Positions 1-8,829 of a stretch of DNA of 64,000 nt are shown here, piece by piece. The stretch lies in assembly GCF_018599185.1 (NCBI RefSeq), contig NZ_JAHFVL010000001.1, positions 1,736,001 through 1,800,000 on the forward strand. Direction: 5' to 3'. How positions within the stretch are numbered: position 1 is the first letter of the stretch; the number at the start of each line of letters is the position of its first letter. Below the pieces are notes generated by a model. That model saw nothing but the letters and a program-made list of their open reading frames with translations, had not been told where the DNA came from and did not search any database. This DNA comes from Rhodanobacter sp. LX-99 (GTDB taxonomy: Bacteria; Pseudomonadota; Gammaproteobacteria; Xanthomonadales; Rhodanobacteraceae). A program made the position numbers and the translations under genes.

Positions 1-728
1 GCCGCGCGGTCGATGCCGCGCGCTCGTCGCTGTCGGTGCTGCTGGGCAAGGGTCCGGATCGCGGGCTGCAGATCGCCCGGCCGCAGTTGCTGAGGCCGGC
101 CGAGCTGGCGGTGCCGTCCAACCTGCCGCTGGATCTGGTCGGCCACCGTGCCGACCTGGTCGCCGCGCGCTGGCGCGTCGAGGCGGCCGGCAAGGACATC
201 AAGGCGGCGAAGACCGCATTCCTGCCGAACATCAGCATCGGCGCGATGGCCGGCGTGATCAGCATGGGCGGCGGCAACCCGTTCAGCCTGCCGGGGCGGT
301 TCTACCAGTTCGGGCCGTCGCTCAGCCTGCCGATTTTCGACGGCGGCAAGTTGCGCGCCAACCTGTCCGGCAAGGATGCGCAATACGACCTCGCCGTGGC
401 GCAGTACAACCAGACCCTGGTCGGCGCACTCAACCAGGTCGCCGATGATTTGTCCGCGCTGCAGTCGCTGCAGCAGCAGATCGACGCGCAACAGCGCGCG
501 CAGGATGCCGCCCTGCAGGCCTGGCAACTGGCCGAACAACGTTACAAGGCCGGCATCGGCAGCTACCTGGAAGCGCTCAGTGTGCGCCAGCAGCTGCTCG
601 CCGCCGAGCGCGGCACCGCCGCGCTCGAGGCGCAGCAGGTCGATCTTTCGGTGCAGCTGATCCAGGCCCTCGGCGGTGGCTTCCAGCCGCAGGCCGACAC
701 CCCGTCTTCCACCCCATCACGTTCCTGA
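1..728 (+). CDS. Outer-membrane efflux factor (TolC/OprM family), 3' part only
   Basis: The reading frame is open from the first bases of the window to a TGA at 726-728, so about 241 C-terminal residues are present and the start lies outside. The sequence is rich in Ala, Gln and Leu heptad-like stretches (for example the run around 440-640), as expected for the alpha-helical barrel of an outer-membrane factor, and carries the family-like segment FGPSLSLPIFDGGKLRANL. Such proteins form the outer-membrane exit duct of tripartite pumps. Its stop is 9 bases from the emrA start, so it most likely works with EmrA/EmrB as a three-gene pump operon. Which OMF subfamily it belongs to cannot be settled without the N-terminus. 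Confidence 0.9.
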   Translation, partial: RAVDAARSSLSVLLGKGPDRGLQIARPQLLRPAELAVPSNLPLDLVGHRADLVAARWRVEAAGKDIKAAKTAFLPNISIGAMAGVISMGGGNPFSLPGRFYQFGPSLSLPIFDGGKLRANLSGKDAQYDLAVAQYNQTLVGALNQVADDLSALQSLQQQIDAQQRAQDAALQAWQLAEQRYKAGIGSYLEALSVRQQLLAAERGTAALEAQQVDLSVQLIQALGGGFQPQADTPSSTPSRS

Positions 729-737
729 GGCAGCCCC

Positions 738-1976
738 ATGTCCAGCCAGAATCCCACCGCGGCCGAAAGCACGGCGGCCGCTCCATCGCCGATGACGGCC
801 GCGCCGAATACGGCCGCGCCGAACACGCCGGCACCGAAGAAGAATCCGCGCGGCCTGCTGCTGCGCCTGCTCGGCATCGTGGTACTGCTCGCCGCGATCG
901 GCTGGGCGCTGTGGTATTTCCTCGACGGTCGCTGGTACGAGGGCACCGACGACGCCTACGTCAACGGCAACGTGGTGCAGATCACCCCGCAGGTGCCCGG
1001 CACCGTGGTCAGCATCGGCGCCGATGACGGCGACCTGGTGCACGCCGGCGACGTGCTGGTGCAGCTCGACCCCAGCGACGCCGACGTGGCGCTGGCCGAG
1101 GCGAAGGCGAATCTCGCCAACACCGTGCGCAAGGTGCGCGGCCTGTATTCCAGCGTGAACGGCGCCCAGGCCGACGTGGCTGCGCGCAAGACCGCGGTGG
1201 ACAAGGCGCGCGCCGATTACAACCGGCGCGTGGCGCTGGCGAAGTCCGGCGCGATCTCGGCCGAGGAGCTGGCGCACGCCAGCGACGCGCTGACCAGCGC
1301 CGAGAGCAACCTGATCACCGCGCAGCAGCAGTACCAGACCAGCAAGGTGCTGGTCGACGACACCGTGGTCGCCTCGCACCCGGACGTGCAGGCCGCTTCG
1401 GCCCGCCTGCGCGCCGCCTTCCTCGACGACGTGCGCGCCACCCTCATCGCGCCGGTGGACGGCTATGTGGCCAAACGCTCGGTGCAGGTCGGCCAGCGCG
1501 TGCAGCCCGGCGCCGCCTTGATGGCGGTGGTGCCGCTGCGCGGCGTGTGGGTGGATGCGAACTTCAAGGAAACCCAGCTCACCCACATGCGCATCGGCCA
1601 GCCGGTGACGATCGAGTCCGACGTCTACGGCGGCGCGGTGGAATACAAGGGCAAGGTGCAGAGCCTGGGCGTCGGCACCGGCAGCGCGTTCTCGCTGCTG
1701 CCGGCGCAGAACGCCACCGGCAACTGGATCAAGATCGTGCAGCGCATTCCGGTGCGCATCGTGTTCGACGACCCGACCCAGCTGGACAAGCACCCGCTGC
1801 GCATCGGCATGTCGCTGAACGTGGACGTGAGCCTGCACGACCAGAACGGCCCGATGCTGTCGCAGCAATCACCGACCAAACCCGCCTTCAGCACCGACGT
1901 CTACCGGCAGCAGCTGGCCAAGGCCGACCAGGTGATCGGGCAGATCGTCCACGCCAACATGGCCGGCGGCAAATAG
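738..1976 (+). CDS. emrA: HlyD/EmrA-family membrane fusion protein
   Basis: A 412-residue periplasmic adaptor of an MFS-type tripartite drug pump. Residues 1-35 are an Ala/Pro/Thr-rich cytoplasmic leader, a single transmembrane helix lies at about 37-60, then the biotinyl-lipoyl-like half motif (TDDAYVNGNVVQITPQVPG), a long coiled-coil hairpin of about 100 residues, the second lipoyl half (APVDGYVAKRSVQVGQRVQPG) and a beta-barrel domain. This order and length match EmrA. It follows the outer-membrane factor by 9 bases and precedes emrB by about 110 bases that hold a palindromic repeat, so the three genes probably form one unit. The substrate cannot be read from the sequence. Confidence 0.93.
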   Translation: MSSQNPTAAESTAAAPSPMTAAPNTAAPNTPAPKKNPRGLLLRLLGIVVLLAAIGWALWYFLDGRWYEGTDDAYVNGNVVQITPQVPGTVVSIGADDGDLVHAGDVLVQLDPSDADVALAEAKANLANTVRKVRGLYSSVNGAQADVAARKTAVDKARADYNRRVALAKSGAISAEELAHASDALTSAESNLITAQQQYQTSKVLVDDTVVASHPDVQAASARLRAAFLDDVRATLIAPVDGYVAKRSVQVGQRVQPGAALMAVVPLRGVWVDANFKETQLTHMRIGQPVTIESDVYGGAVEYKGKVQSLGVGTGSAFSLLPAQNATGNWIKIVQRIPVRIVFDDPTQLDKHPLRIGMSLNVDVSLHDQNGPMLSQQSPTKPAFSTDVYRQQLAKADQVIGQIVHANMAGGK

Positions 1977-1983
1977 CGCCCTT

Positions 1984-2059
1984 GCAGGAGCCCGCCCGCG
2001 GGCGATGCTTTTGTTCTGAACTCTCAAAGCAACAGCATCGCCCGCGAGCGGGCTCCTGC
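1984..2059. repeat. REPIN-like inverted pair between emrA and emrB
   Basis: Two 26-base arms (1984-2009 and 2034-2059) are inverted copies of each other with one mismatch, separated by 24 bases. The arm core is GGAGCCCGCnCGCGGGCGAT, itself partly palindromic. A solo arm with one further mismatch occurs at 55029-55053. This is the layout of a REP doublet. It lies inside an apparent operon and ends 27 bases before the emrB start. Confidence 0.85.
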
Positions 2060-2086
2060 CCATTCCAGACTAGACGACCGACACCG

Positions 2087-3613
2087 ATGACCACCCAATT
2101 CCGCCCGCCCAACCTGGCACTGAGCACGATCGGTCTGTCGCTGGCCACGTTCATGCAGGTGCTGGACACCACGATCGCCAACGTGTCGCTGCCGACCATC
2201 GCCGGCAACCTCGGCGTCAGCAGCAACCAGAGCACCTGGGTGATCACCTCGTTCGCGGTGAGCATGGCGATCGCGCTGCCGCTGACCGGGTTCCTCACCC
2301 GTCGTTTCGGCGAAGTGAAGCTGTTCGTCGCCTGCACGCTGCTGTTCGCGCTGACCTCGTTCCTGTGCGGCGTGTCGCAGAGCATGGGCATGCTGATCCT
2401 GTTCCGCGCGCTGCAGGGCGCCGTGGCCGGGCCGATGTACCCGATCACGCAGAGCCTGCTGATCGGCATCTACCCGCCGGCCCAGCGCGGCATGGCGCTG
2501 GCGCTGCTGGCGATGGTGACGGTGGTGGCGCCGATCGCCGGGCCGATCCTGGGTGGCTGGATCACCGACAACTACTCGTGGCCGTGGATCTTCTTCATCA
2601 ACGTGCCGATCGGCATCTTCGCCAGCGTGGTGGTGGCGAACCAGCTGCGCGGCAAGGTCGAGAAGACCGAGCGCCCGAAGATCGACTACGTCGGCCTGGT
2701 CAGCCTGATCATCGGCGTGGGCGCGCTGCAGATCGTGCTGGACAAGGGCAACGACGAAGACTGGTTCAACTCCACCTTCATCGTCGTCACCAGCATCGTC
2801 TCGGCGATCAGCATCGCGATCTTCCTGATCTGGGAACTGACCGACAAGGACCCGATCGTCGACCTGAAGCTGTTCCGCCACCGCAACTTCACCGTCGGCA
2901 CGATTGCGCTGGTCCTCGGTTACGCGGCGTTCTTCGCGATCGCACTGATGGTGCCGCTGTGGTTGCAGCGCAACCTCGGCTATACCTCGATCTGGGCCGG
3001 CTACGCCAGCGCGCCGCTGGGCATCATTCCGGTGCTGCTGACCTTCGTCGTCGGCAAGTACGGGCCTCGCATGGACCTGCGGCTGCTGGCGGCGGCGGCG
3101 TTCGTGGTCATGGGCCTGACCTGCTTCATGCGCTCGGACTTCTTCATCGGCATCGACTTCTACCACGTGGCGATGGTGCAGCTGTGGCAAGGGCTCGGCG
3201 TGGCGCTGTTCTTCATGCCGGTGCTGACCATCCTGCTGTCGGACCTGCAGCAGAACGAGATCGCCGCCGGCTCCGGCCTGGCCACCTTCCTGCGCACGCT
3301 GGGCGGCAGCTTCTCCGCCTCGATCACCACCTTGTTGTGGGAGCGCCGCGCAGTGACCCACCACGAGCAGTTGGCCGAGCACATCACCGCGTACAGCCCG
3401 ACCGCGCAGACGGCGATGACCCAGCTCGGTCAGGGCGACCGGCAGGTCTCCGGCAGCATCATCAACAACATGATTACCCAGCAGGGCTACCAGATCTCGT
3501 TCAACGAGGTGTTCCACGCGCTGGGCTGGATCTTCATCGCGCTGGTTCTCGTGATCTGGCTGGCCAAGCCGCCGTTCGCCCCCAAGGCCAGACCGGCCGC
3601 CGGCGGCCACTGA
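2087..3613 (+). CDS. emrB: DHA2-family MFS drug:H+ antiporter (EmrB/QacA type)
   Basis: A 508-residue inner-membrane transporter with about 14 hydrophobic helices. Residues 26-39 carry the DHA2 signature LDTTIANVSLPTIA in helix 1, followed by the MFS motif-A-like loop GFLTRRFGEVKLF, and an APIAGPILGGW segment typical of motif C antiporters. EmrB family proteins expel hydrophobic drugs through EmrA and a TolC-like duct. The ATG at 2087 is chosen because it begins right at the conserved N-terminus; the frame is open further upstream only because of GC bias. A strong bidirectional hairpin follows the stop. Confidence 0.94.
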   Translation: MTTQFRPPNLALSTIGLSLATFMQVLDTTIANVSLPTIAGNLGVSSNQSTWVITSFAVSMAIALPLTGFLTRRFGEVKLFVACTLLFALTSFLCGVSQSMGMLILFRALQGAVAGPMYPITQSLLIGIYPPAQRGMALALLAMVTVVAPIAGPILGGWITDNYSWPWIFFINVPIGIFASVVVANQLRGKVEKTERPKIDYVGLVSLIIGVGALQIVLDKGNDEDWFNSTFIVVTSIVSAISIAIFLIWELTDKDPIVDLKLFRHRNFTVGTIALVLGYAAFFAIALMVPLWLQRNLGYTSIWAGYASAPLGIIPVLLTFVVGKYGPRMDLRLLAAAAFVVMGLTCFMRSDFFIGIDFYHVAMVQLWQGLGVALFFMPVLTILLSDLQQNEIAAGSGLATFLRTLGGSFSASITTLLWERRAVTHHEQLAEHITAYSPTAQTAMTQLGQGDRQVSGSIINNMITQQGYQISFNEVFHALGWIFIALVLVIWLAKPPFAPKARPAAGGH

Positions 3614-3630
3614 AGCGGCCGGCAGGCATC

Positions 3631-3669
3631 GGACAAGGCAACGGCCCTGAACGGGCCGTTGTCTTGTCC
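3631..3669. terminator. Bidirectional terminator hairpin between emrB and pagL
   Basis: A 17-bp stem with a single G:T wobble (3631-3647 paired with 3653-3669) and a 5-base loop lies between the convergent emrB and pagL-like genes. No long T run follows, so termination efficiency is uncertain, but position and stem quality suggest shared termination. Confidence 0.7.
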
Positions 3670-3684
3670 GCGGTCGAGCGTGTG

Positions 3685-4206
3685 TCAGATGTCGAAGGCG
3701 ACGCCGACCAGCGCCATGGTCTCGCCGGCGTTCGGACGGTGCAGGCCGCCGTTGGAAATGTGCCGGATCGCCACGCTGAAATGCTTCGCCTGCCAGCCCA
3801 GCGTGCTGACGAACTGGTAGTGGCTGGAAAGCGCATGGGTGGTGTGGTTGGTGGCGGCGAGTTGTTCGCTGAAGAACAGCGGCTGGTACCAGTCGCCGGC
3901 CTCGCCGAGGTGGAAGCGTGCGCCGGCGGCGAGCAACGCCACGGAGTCGCGCGTGGTGTAACGGCTGCTGTCGGTCGTCGTGCGGCGACCGTCGATCCAG
4001 CCGAGCGAGACATCCGGTGACCAGGTGAAGCGGGTCTGGCCGAGCGGCTGCGGTGCGAACACCGCCTCGACGAAGGCGGCGTTCGCGCCGTGGCTGTCCA
4101 TGTAGCTGCGGCCGGCCTGTACTTCGAACCGCGCTGCGGCCACTGGCAGCGCAGCGGTGACCAGCGCCAGTACGAGTGCGCTGCGGATGAGGGGACGAAG
4201 GGACAT
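3685..4206 (-). CDS. pagL: PagL-like lipid A 3-O-deacylase (acyloxyacyl hydrolase family)
   Basis: A 173-residue outer-membrane protein with an N-terminal signal peptide (about residues 1-25) and alternating beta-strand character. The C-terminal part carries RHISNGG, with His149 and Ser151 in the H-x-S arrangement of the PagL active site, and Glu162 eleven residues on as the likely third member. PagL removes the 3-O-linked acyl chain of lipid A and tempers its recognition by hosts. The start at 4206 is chosen because it has a GAGG ribosome site and directly begins the signal peptide; an upstream in-frame ATG at 4245 would give a poor leader. It is a single gene, convergent with emrB. Confidence 0.85.
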   Translation of the reverse strand: MSLRPLIRSALVLALVTAALPVAAARFEVQAGRSYMDSHGANAAFVEAVFAPQPLGQTRFTWSPDVSLGWIDGRRTTTDSSRYTTRDSVALLAAGARFHLGEAGDWYQPLFFSEQLAATNHTTHALSSHYQFVSTLGWQAKHFSVAIRHISNGGLHRPNAGETMALVGVAFDI

Positions 4207-4295
4207 GGGACAACCTCGCGGTGGGGATTCTTTTGTGTACCGCATAGTTTACAAAGTGACCCGCGTCGGGCGAACCCCCTCCTTGGGTCGATTTC

Positions 4296-4312
4296 GGCAA
4301 CAGATTGTTGCC
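4296..4312. repeat. 17-bp palindrome upstream of pagL
   Basis: GGCAACA-GAT-TGTTGCC is a perfect 7-bp inverted repeat between the upstream terminator and the pagL-like gene. It could be an operator or an additional hairpin; no regulator is identified. Confidence 0.35.
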
Positions 4313-4322
4313 CCCACCATGT

Positions 4323-4349
4323 AAAAACCCCGGCACGATGGCCGGGGTT
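4323..4349 (-). terminator. Intrinsic terminator after the M16 peptidase pair
   Basis: On the minus strand a perfect 9-bp stem (AACCCCGGC / GCCGGGGTT) with a 6-base loop is followed by a run of T residues. It ends the M16 operon about 25 bases after the second gene and separates it from pagL. Confidence 0.9.
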
Positions 4350-4375
4350 CGGGTACCGCCCGAGATGGCGGGGAA

Positions 4376-5848
4376 CTACTTGCCCGCTGCCGGTTGCAAG
4401 GTCGGGCTGTCCAGGTCCAGCGCGGTCGATTCCAGCAACGCGGCCTGCGGATGCGCCTTGCGGATGTCCGCGGCGAATTGCGCGGCGTCGCCGACCACCA
4501 CCACCGTGCCGGCGCCGGCGTCCAGATGCTTGTCCGCGTACTTCTCGATCTGCTTCGGCGTCACCGCCTGCACCTTGGCGATGTACCGGCCGATCTCGTC
4601 CAGCGGCATGCCGTAGACGGCCAGCTCGCCGACCTGTTCGGCCAGCCCGGTGGTGGTTTCCAGGCTGCGGCCGTAGCCGCCGATCAGGGTGGCCTTGCGC
4701 GCGGCCAGCTCGTCGGCGGAAACCCGCGTGCCGCCCAGTCGCTTGAACTCGCCCAGCATCAGCTCGACCACCTGCGCCGCGGACGGGTTCTTGGTCTGCG
4801 CCGAGGCCAGCCACAGGCCAGCGTCGCGCAGCGGCTGCAGCCGGCTGTTGGCGCCATAGGACAGGCCGCGCTTGATGCGGATCTCCTCGTTCAAGCGCGC
4901 CGAGTACGAGCCGCCGAGCACTGCGTTGGCCACCGTGCCCACGTAGTAGCCGTCATCGCCGCGCGACGGCGCCGCATGTGCCGCGACCACGCCGGCCTGG
5001 CCGGCGCCGCGCTGGTCGATCAGCAGGATCGCCGGCACGCGGCTGGCGGCCTTGCCCGCCGCCCGCTCCGGCAGCGGCGTGGCCGGCTTCGGCCAGTCGC
5101 CGAAACTGGCCTGCGCCAGCTGCTGCGCCTGCGCCGGGGTGATGTCGCCGGCGAGGATCAGGATCGCGTTGTCTGGCCGGTACAGCGCCGCGTGCAATCG
5201 CTGCACGTCGGCGCGGCCGATCCGCGCGATCGAGGCCGGCGTGCCGCCGCGCGAATGGCCGTAGGCGCCGTCGCCGAACACGCCGCGGCTGGCGGCCAGC
5301 GAGGCCAGCGCGGTGGGCCGGCTCAGCAGCAGGCGCAGGTCGTCGATCGCCTGCGCCTGCGCCCGCTTCAACTCGGCCGCGCTGAAGTCCGGCTGGCGCA
5401 CCACCTCGGCCAGCAGGCCCAGCGCCTGCGGCAGCTTCGGCGTGGTCACGGTGATGCCGACCGCGCTTTCGTCCCAGCCGGCAGAGGCATCCAGCGAACC
5501 GCCCAGTGCCTCGGCGGCGGCGGCGATCTGCGGCGCGCTCTTGCCGGCCGCGCCCTTGGTCAGCAGGCTCGCGGTGAGGTCGGCCAGGCCGGCCAGCGAC
5601 GGCGGGTCCATCTCGCCGCCGCTGCGCAACACCAGTTGCGCGGTGACCAGCGGCAGGCCGGCGCGGCGCACGCTGATCACCTGCAAGCCGTTCGCCAGGG
5701 TTTGTGCCGTCGGCGTCGGCACGCTCAGCTGCGGCGCAGGGCCCGGCGTGGGCGGCGCGACGGGAAAATCGGCAGCCGCGGCGCTCCCGGCGGAAACAAG
5801 AATGGACGTAAAGAAGGCCAAACGGCATGCAGGCATCCGGCGGTTCAT
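4376..5848 (-). CDS. M16-family peptidase partner lacking the zinc motif
   Basis: A 490-residue protein with a signal peptide (about residues 1-26), so periplasmic. It has two M16 (insulinase-like) half domains, but where the catalytic subunit has HxxEH it reads SGGEMDPPSLAGLADL, so it cannot bind zinc there. The C-terminal half keeps an RGLSYG segment that supplies the Arg/Tyr pair used by the partner subunit in bipartite M16 enzymes. It lies 11 bases downstream of the gene with an intact HLFEH, supporting a heterodimer. The start at 5848 has a GAGGAG site; an ATG at 5863 overlapping the upstream stop is possible but would lengthen the leader by five residues. Substrate unknown. Confidence 0.9.
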   Translation of the reverse strand: MNRRMPACRLAFFTSILVSAGSAAAADFPVAPPTPGPAPQLSVPTPTAQTLANGLQVISVRRAGLPLVTAQLVLRSGGEMDPPSLAGLADLTASLLTKGAAGKSAPQIAAAAEALGGSLDASAGWDESAVGITVTTPKLPQALGLLAEVVRQPDFSAAELKRAQAQAIDDLRLLLSRPTALASLAASRGVFGDGAYGHSRGGTPASIARIGRADVQRLHAALYRPDNAILILAGDITPAQAQQLAQASFGDWPKPATPLPERAAGKAASRVPAILLIDQRGAGQAGVVAAHAAPSRGDDGYYVGTVANAVLGGSYSARLNEEIRIKRGLSYGANSRLQPLRDAGLWLASAQTKNPSAAQVVELMLGEFKRLGGTRVSADELAARKATLIGGYGRSLETTTGLAEQVGELAVYGMPLDEIGRYIAKVQAVTPKQIEKYADKHLDAGAGTVVVVGDAAQFAADIRKAHPQAALLESTALDLDSPTLQPAAGK

Positions 5849-5859
5849 TTCGCTTCTCC

Positions 5860-7224
5860 TCATTTCGTCGCTCCCTTGGCGGCCTGCGGCAGGTAGTCGA
5901 TGGTGACGCTGCGCGCGCCGGTCACGTATTTCTGCAGCACGCGGTGCACGTCCTGTTCGGTGACTTTCTGCAGCGCGGCCAGGTCGGTGTTGACGTGTTC
6001 CGGATTGCCGTCGATCAGCGCCGCCTGGCCCAGCGCGAAGGCCAGGCCCTGCGCGGTCTGGCGCTGCTTCAGTTCGCCGGTCAGCAGCTGGGTCTTCACC
6101 TTGTCCAGCTCGGCGGCGGGAATCGGCTGGGTCGCCAGCCAGATGATCTCCTCGTGCAGCAGCTTCTCCGCCTCGGCCGGCTGGTGGCCGCTGGCGAGGA
6201 TCGCGTAGGCGGTGAACAGGCCCGGGCCGACCCGGCCGTCGGCATCGGCGCCGGCCTGCTGGGCAACCTGGTGGCGATACACCAGCGACTGGTACAGCCG
6301 CGAGGAATCGCCCTGCGACAGCAGCGCGGCGGCGACCTTGAGCGGGATGCTGTCGGCCGTGTCGGACGCCGGCGGCAGCAGCCAGGTGATCGCCACCGCG
6401 GGCAGCGGCGCGGTCTCGCTGGTAACGGTGTAGCGCAGGTTCTTCTTGCGCTTCGGTTCCTGCGCGGTGACCTGCGGGATCGGCGTGGCCGGCTTCGCGA
6501 TCCAGCCGAAATACTGGTCGACCCAGGCGTCGAGCTGCTTCGGATCGAAGTCGCCGGCGACGATCAGGGTGGCGTTGTCCGGCCGGTAGAAGGTCTGGTG
6601 GAACGCGACCACGTCCGGCAGCGTCGCCGCTTCCAGGTCCTCGATGCTGCCGATCGTCGGACGCTTGTACGGATGCACGGTGTACGACTTCGGGTCGATC
6701 GCGTTGAACAGCTTGCCGTACGGATTGGCCAGCACGCTCTGCCGGTATTCCTCCTCCACCACCGCGCGCTCGGACTTGAAGTTCGCCTCGTCCACGTTGA
6801 GGTTGGACAGCCGCTCGGCCTCGGCCCACAGCAGGGTCTGCAGGTGGTTGCTCGGCACTACCTCGAAGTAGTTGGTGACGTCGTCGCCGGTGGACGCGTT
6901 GTTGGCGCCGCCGACGTCCTCGGTCAGCCGGTCGAACTGCTCGGCGTGCATGTGCTTCGTGCTCTTGAACATCAGGTGCTCGAACAGATGCGCGAAGCCG
7001 GAGCGCCCCTGCGGGTCGTCCTTCGAGCCGACGTGGTACCACACCTGCACCGCCACGTTCGGGCTGGCATGATCCTCCACGCTCAAGACCTGCAAGCCGT
7101 TCGGCAGGGTGCGCTGGTGGTATGGGATTGGCGGGATGGTTAGCTCGACCGCGGCCAGCAGCGGCGAGGCCAGCGCGGTCAGCAGGACGAGCGGGGCGAG
7201 CAAGGCAGCCGGACGCAGACGCAT
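5860..7224 (-). CDS. M16-family zinc metallopeptidase, catalytic subunit
   Basis: A 454-residue secreted peptidase with a signal peptide (about residues 1-25). HLFEH at residues 79-83 is the inverted zinc motif of M16 peptidases, and the third ligand is expected in the ERAVVEEEY stretch near residues 152-160. GGANNASTGDDVTNYF following it is typical of bacterial M16B enzymes. It is first in a two-gene operon with the zinc-less partner, with which it probably forms a clamshell that cuts short peptides in the periplasm. The ATG at 7224 directly begins the signal peptide. Confidence 0.93.
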   Translation of the reverse strand: MRLRPAALLAPLVLLTALASPLLAAVELTIPPIPYHQRTLPNGLQVLSVEDHASPNVAVQVWYHVGSKDDPQGRSGFAHLFEHLMFKSTKHMHAEQFDRLTEDVGGANNASTGDDVTNYFEVVPSNHLQTLLWAEAERLSNLNVDEANFKSERAVVEEEYRQSVLANPYGKLFNAIDPKSYTVHPYKRPTIGSIEDLEAATLPDVVAFHQTFYRPDNATLIVAGDFDPKQLDAWVDQYFGWIAKPATPIPQVTAQEPKRKKNLRYTVTSETAPLPAVAITWLLPPASDTADSIPLKVAAALLSQGDSSRLYQSLVYRHQVAQQAGADADGRVGPGLFTAYAILASGHQPAEAEKLLHEEIIWLATQPIPAAELDKVKTQLLTGELKQRQTAQGLAFALGQAALIDGNPEHVNTDLAALQKVTEQDVHRVLQKYVTGARSVTIDYLPQAAKGATK

Positions 7225-7404
7225 GGGCAGTCCCTTCGTTGGAAAGGGGCCAACCTTAGCAAGTCGGGCCGAGCTGCGCCCGTGACTTGCCGCATGCCCG
7301 CGCAGGCATGCCCGGACACCGCGCGACTTGTCCGAAGCCGAGCCGCGTGGCGGGGCGGGCGATCTGCGATGATGGTCGAACGCTAGCTTGTTGCGGGAGG
7401 TGGC

Positions 7405-8361
7405 ATGTTCCGCTGGATCAAGAACTTCTGGACGGGTTCCGGGCCCGTCGAATTCGTGAGCGCGTTCGGCATGAACGAATCCGTGGAGCGGCTGCGGGCC
7501 GCCACGCGCCGATGGTCGTTTCCGTTCGCCACGCAGGAATGCGCCGCCGGCACGGTAAAGGAAAACCGCGTGTCGCTGCAGCGAGTCATTCCGATGGTGG
7601 GCAACTCGTTCAAGCCGTTCTTCATCGGCAGGTTCGAGCAACGACAGGGCAAGGTCGTGCTGCGCGGTCGTTTCACCATGACACTGTTGGTGAAGGTGTT
7701 CATGGCGTTCTGGCTTGGCATGCTTGCATTGTTCGCGATCGCAGGCTCGGTGGCAGCCGTGGCATCGCCGAAAATCGCCATGTTCCCGCTGGCGGCCATC
7801 GGGATGATGGCCTTCGGCATCGGGCTGACGGCGCTGGGCCAATGGTTTTCGCGGAACGACGCCGCCTGGCTCACAGATGTCATGCGTACCGCACTGCAAG
7901 TACCGCCAGACACCGCCACGCCTGGCCAGGGTGCAGGCCTTGCCGACCAGGCGGGGAAAGGTAAGACACCCGTTTTCATTTACCCGCTGGCCGGACTGTT
8001 CGCCCTATTCGGGCTCTTGGGCATCATTTCGGCGATCAGCGGCATCCAGACCTATCGCGGCGGCCCTGACGGCTCCGTGATCACACCTTATGCGAACGAA
8101 ACGTTCCGTATCCTCGTCGGCACGGGCTCCATCGCGATACTCGGCATCGCCCTTGGTATCTATCGACGCACGATGTTCGCCTGGTGGTCGGGCTTCGTGC
8201 TGCTGGCGGCAAGCGTGGTCTACTCGATCATCAGCCCGCTCGTACGCACCGACCTCGGCGATGCACGCGTACCGGCACTCGTGTTCGGTGGCATTTCCGT
8301 GGTGATCGGTGTGTTCTGGGGGCGCTGGTGGCATGCACAACGCCACCACTTCCACGATTGA
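7405..8361 (+). CDS. Hypothetical six-helix membrane protein
   Basis: I do not recognise the family. The 318-residue protein has a soluble N-terminal region of about 90 residues (RWSFPFATQE, KENRVSLQRV) followed by two hydrophobic helices, a polar linker of about 45 residues, and four further helices, ending in a His-rich tail (WHAQRHHFHD). The pattern suggests an inner-membrane protein with a cytoplasmic N-domain. A GGGAGG site directly precedes the ATG. It is divergent from the M16 operon and stands alone next to the accessory region, so it may be the edge of the island or of the core genome. Confidence 0.7.
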   Translation: MFRWIKNFWTGSGPVEFVSAFGMNESVERLRAATRRWSFPFATQECAAGTVKENRVSLQRVIPMVGNSFKPFFIGRFEQRQGKVVLRGRFTMTLLVKVFMAFWLGMLALFAIAGSVAAVASPKIAMFPLAAIGMMAFGIGLTALGQWFSRNDAAWLTDVMRTALQVPPDTATPGQGAGLADQAGKGKTPVFIYPLAGLFALFGLLGIISAISGIQTYRGGPDGSVITPYANETFRILVGTGSIAILGIALGIYRRTMFAWWSGFVLLAASVVYSIISPLVRTDLGDARVPALVFGGISVVIGVFWGRWWHAQRHHFHD

Positions 8362-8496
8362 TTGCTCTGCAAAAAGGGGACTGGCTGAGCCAGCCTCCTT
8401 GCCGCACCCATCTCCTTCAGGTCGGCGGCAAGGGCAAAAGGAGGATGCAGTAGGGGATGGAGGAAGTTAAGCGCGCAACTCCCCCGGACTCTCAGC

Positions 8497-8827
8497 TCAT
8501 GTCGCCGCCTGCGCCCCACCCAGCGCCTTGCGCCGCTTCTTCTCCGCTTTGCACTCTTTGCGCGCCGCCTTGCGAATCTTGCGGTCGTAATTCCACAGGT
8601 AGATCGCCGGGGTGCTGAGCAGGGTCAGCAGCTGCGACACCAGCAGACCGCCGACGATGGCGATGCCCAGCGGCTGGCGCATTTCCGAGCCGATGCCGAA
8701 ACCGATCGCCAGCGGCAGTGCCGCGCCCATCGCGACGAGGGTGGTCATGGTGATCGGGCGGAAGCGCACCAGGGCGGCTTCGCGGATCGCCTCGAGTGCG
8801 GACAGCCCGCGTTCGCGTTCGGCGAGG
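8497..8827 (-). pseudogene. Truncated 3' end of an RND pump gene (mdtC-like duplicate)
   Basis: About 110 codons in an intact frame, from [20 protein letters not shown] to the stop, match the C-terminus of the complete RND gene ending at 16850 nearly residue for residue (for example [20 protein letters not shown] in both). Nucleotide differences are scattered, roughly one in eleven by eye, so the copy is not recent. Similarity stops abruptly near 8827, where an IS4-family transposase remnant begins. Without its transmembrane bulk and promoter it cannot work. It is either a third tandem RND gene that was mostly replaced, or a duplicate made when the island between the copies arrived. Confidence 0.85.
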
Positions 8828-8829
8828 AA

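Noticed and set aside
1547..2086. Upstream extension of emrB by 180 codons
   Set aside because: The extension overlaps emrA in another frame and runs through the REP doublet; the DHA2 signature starts right after the ATG at 2087.
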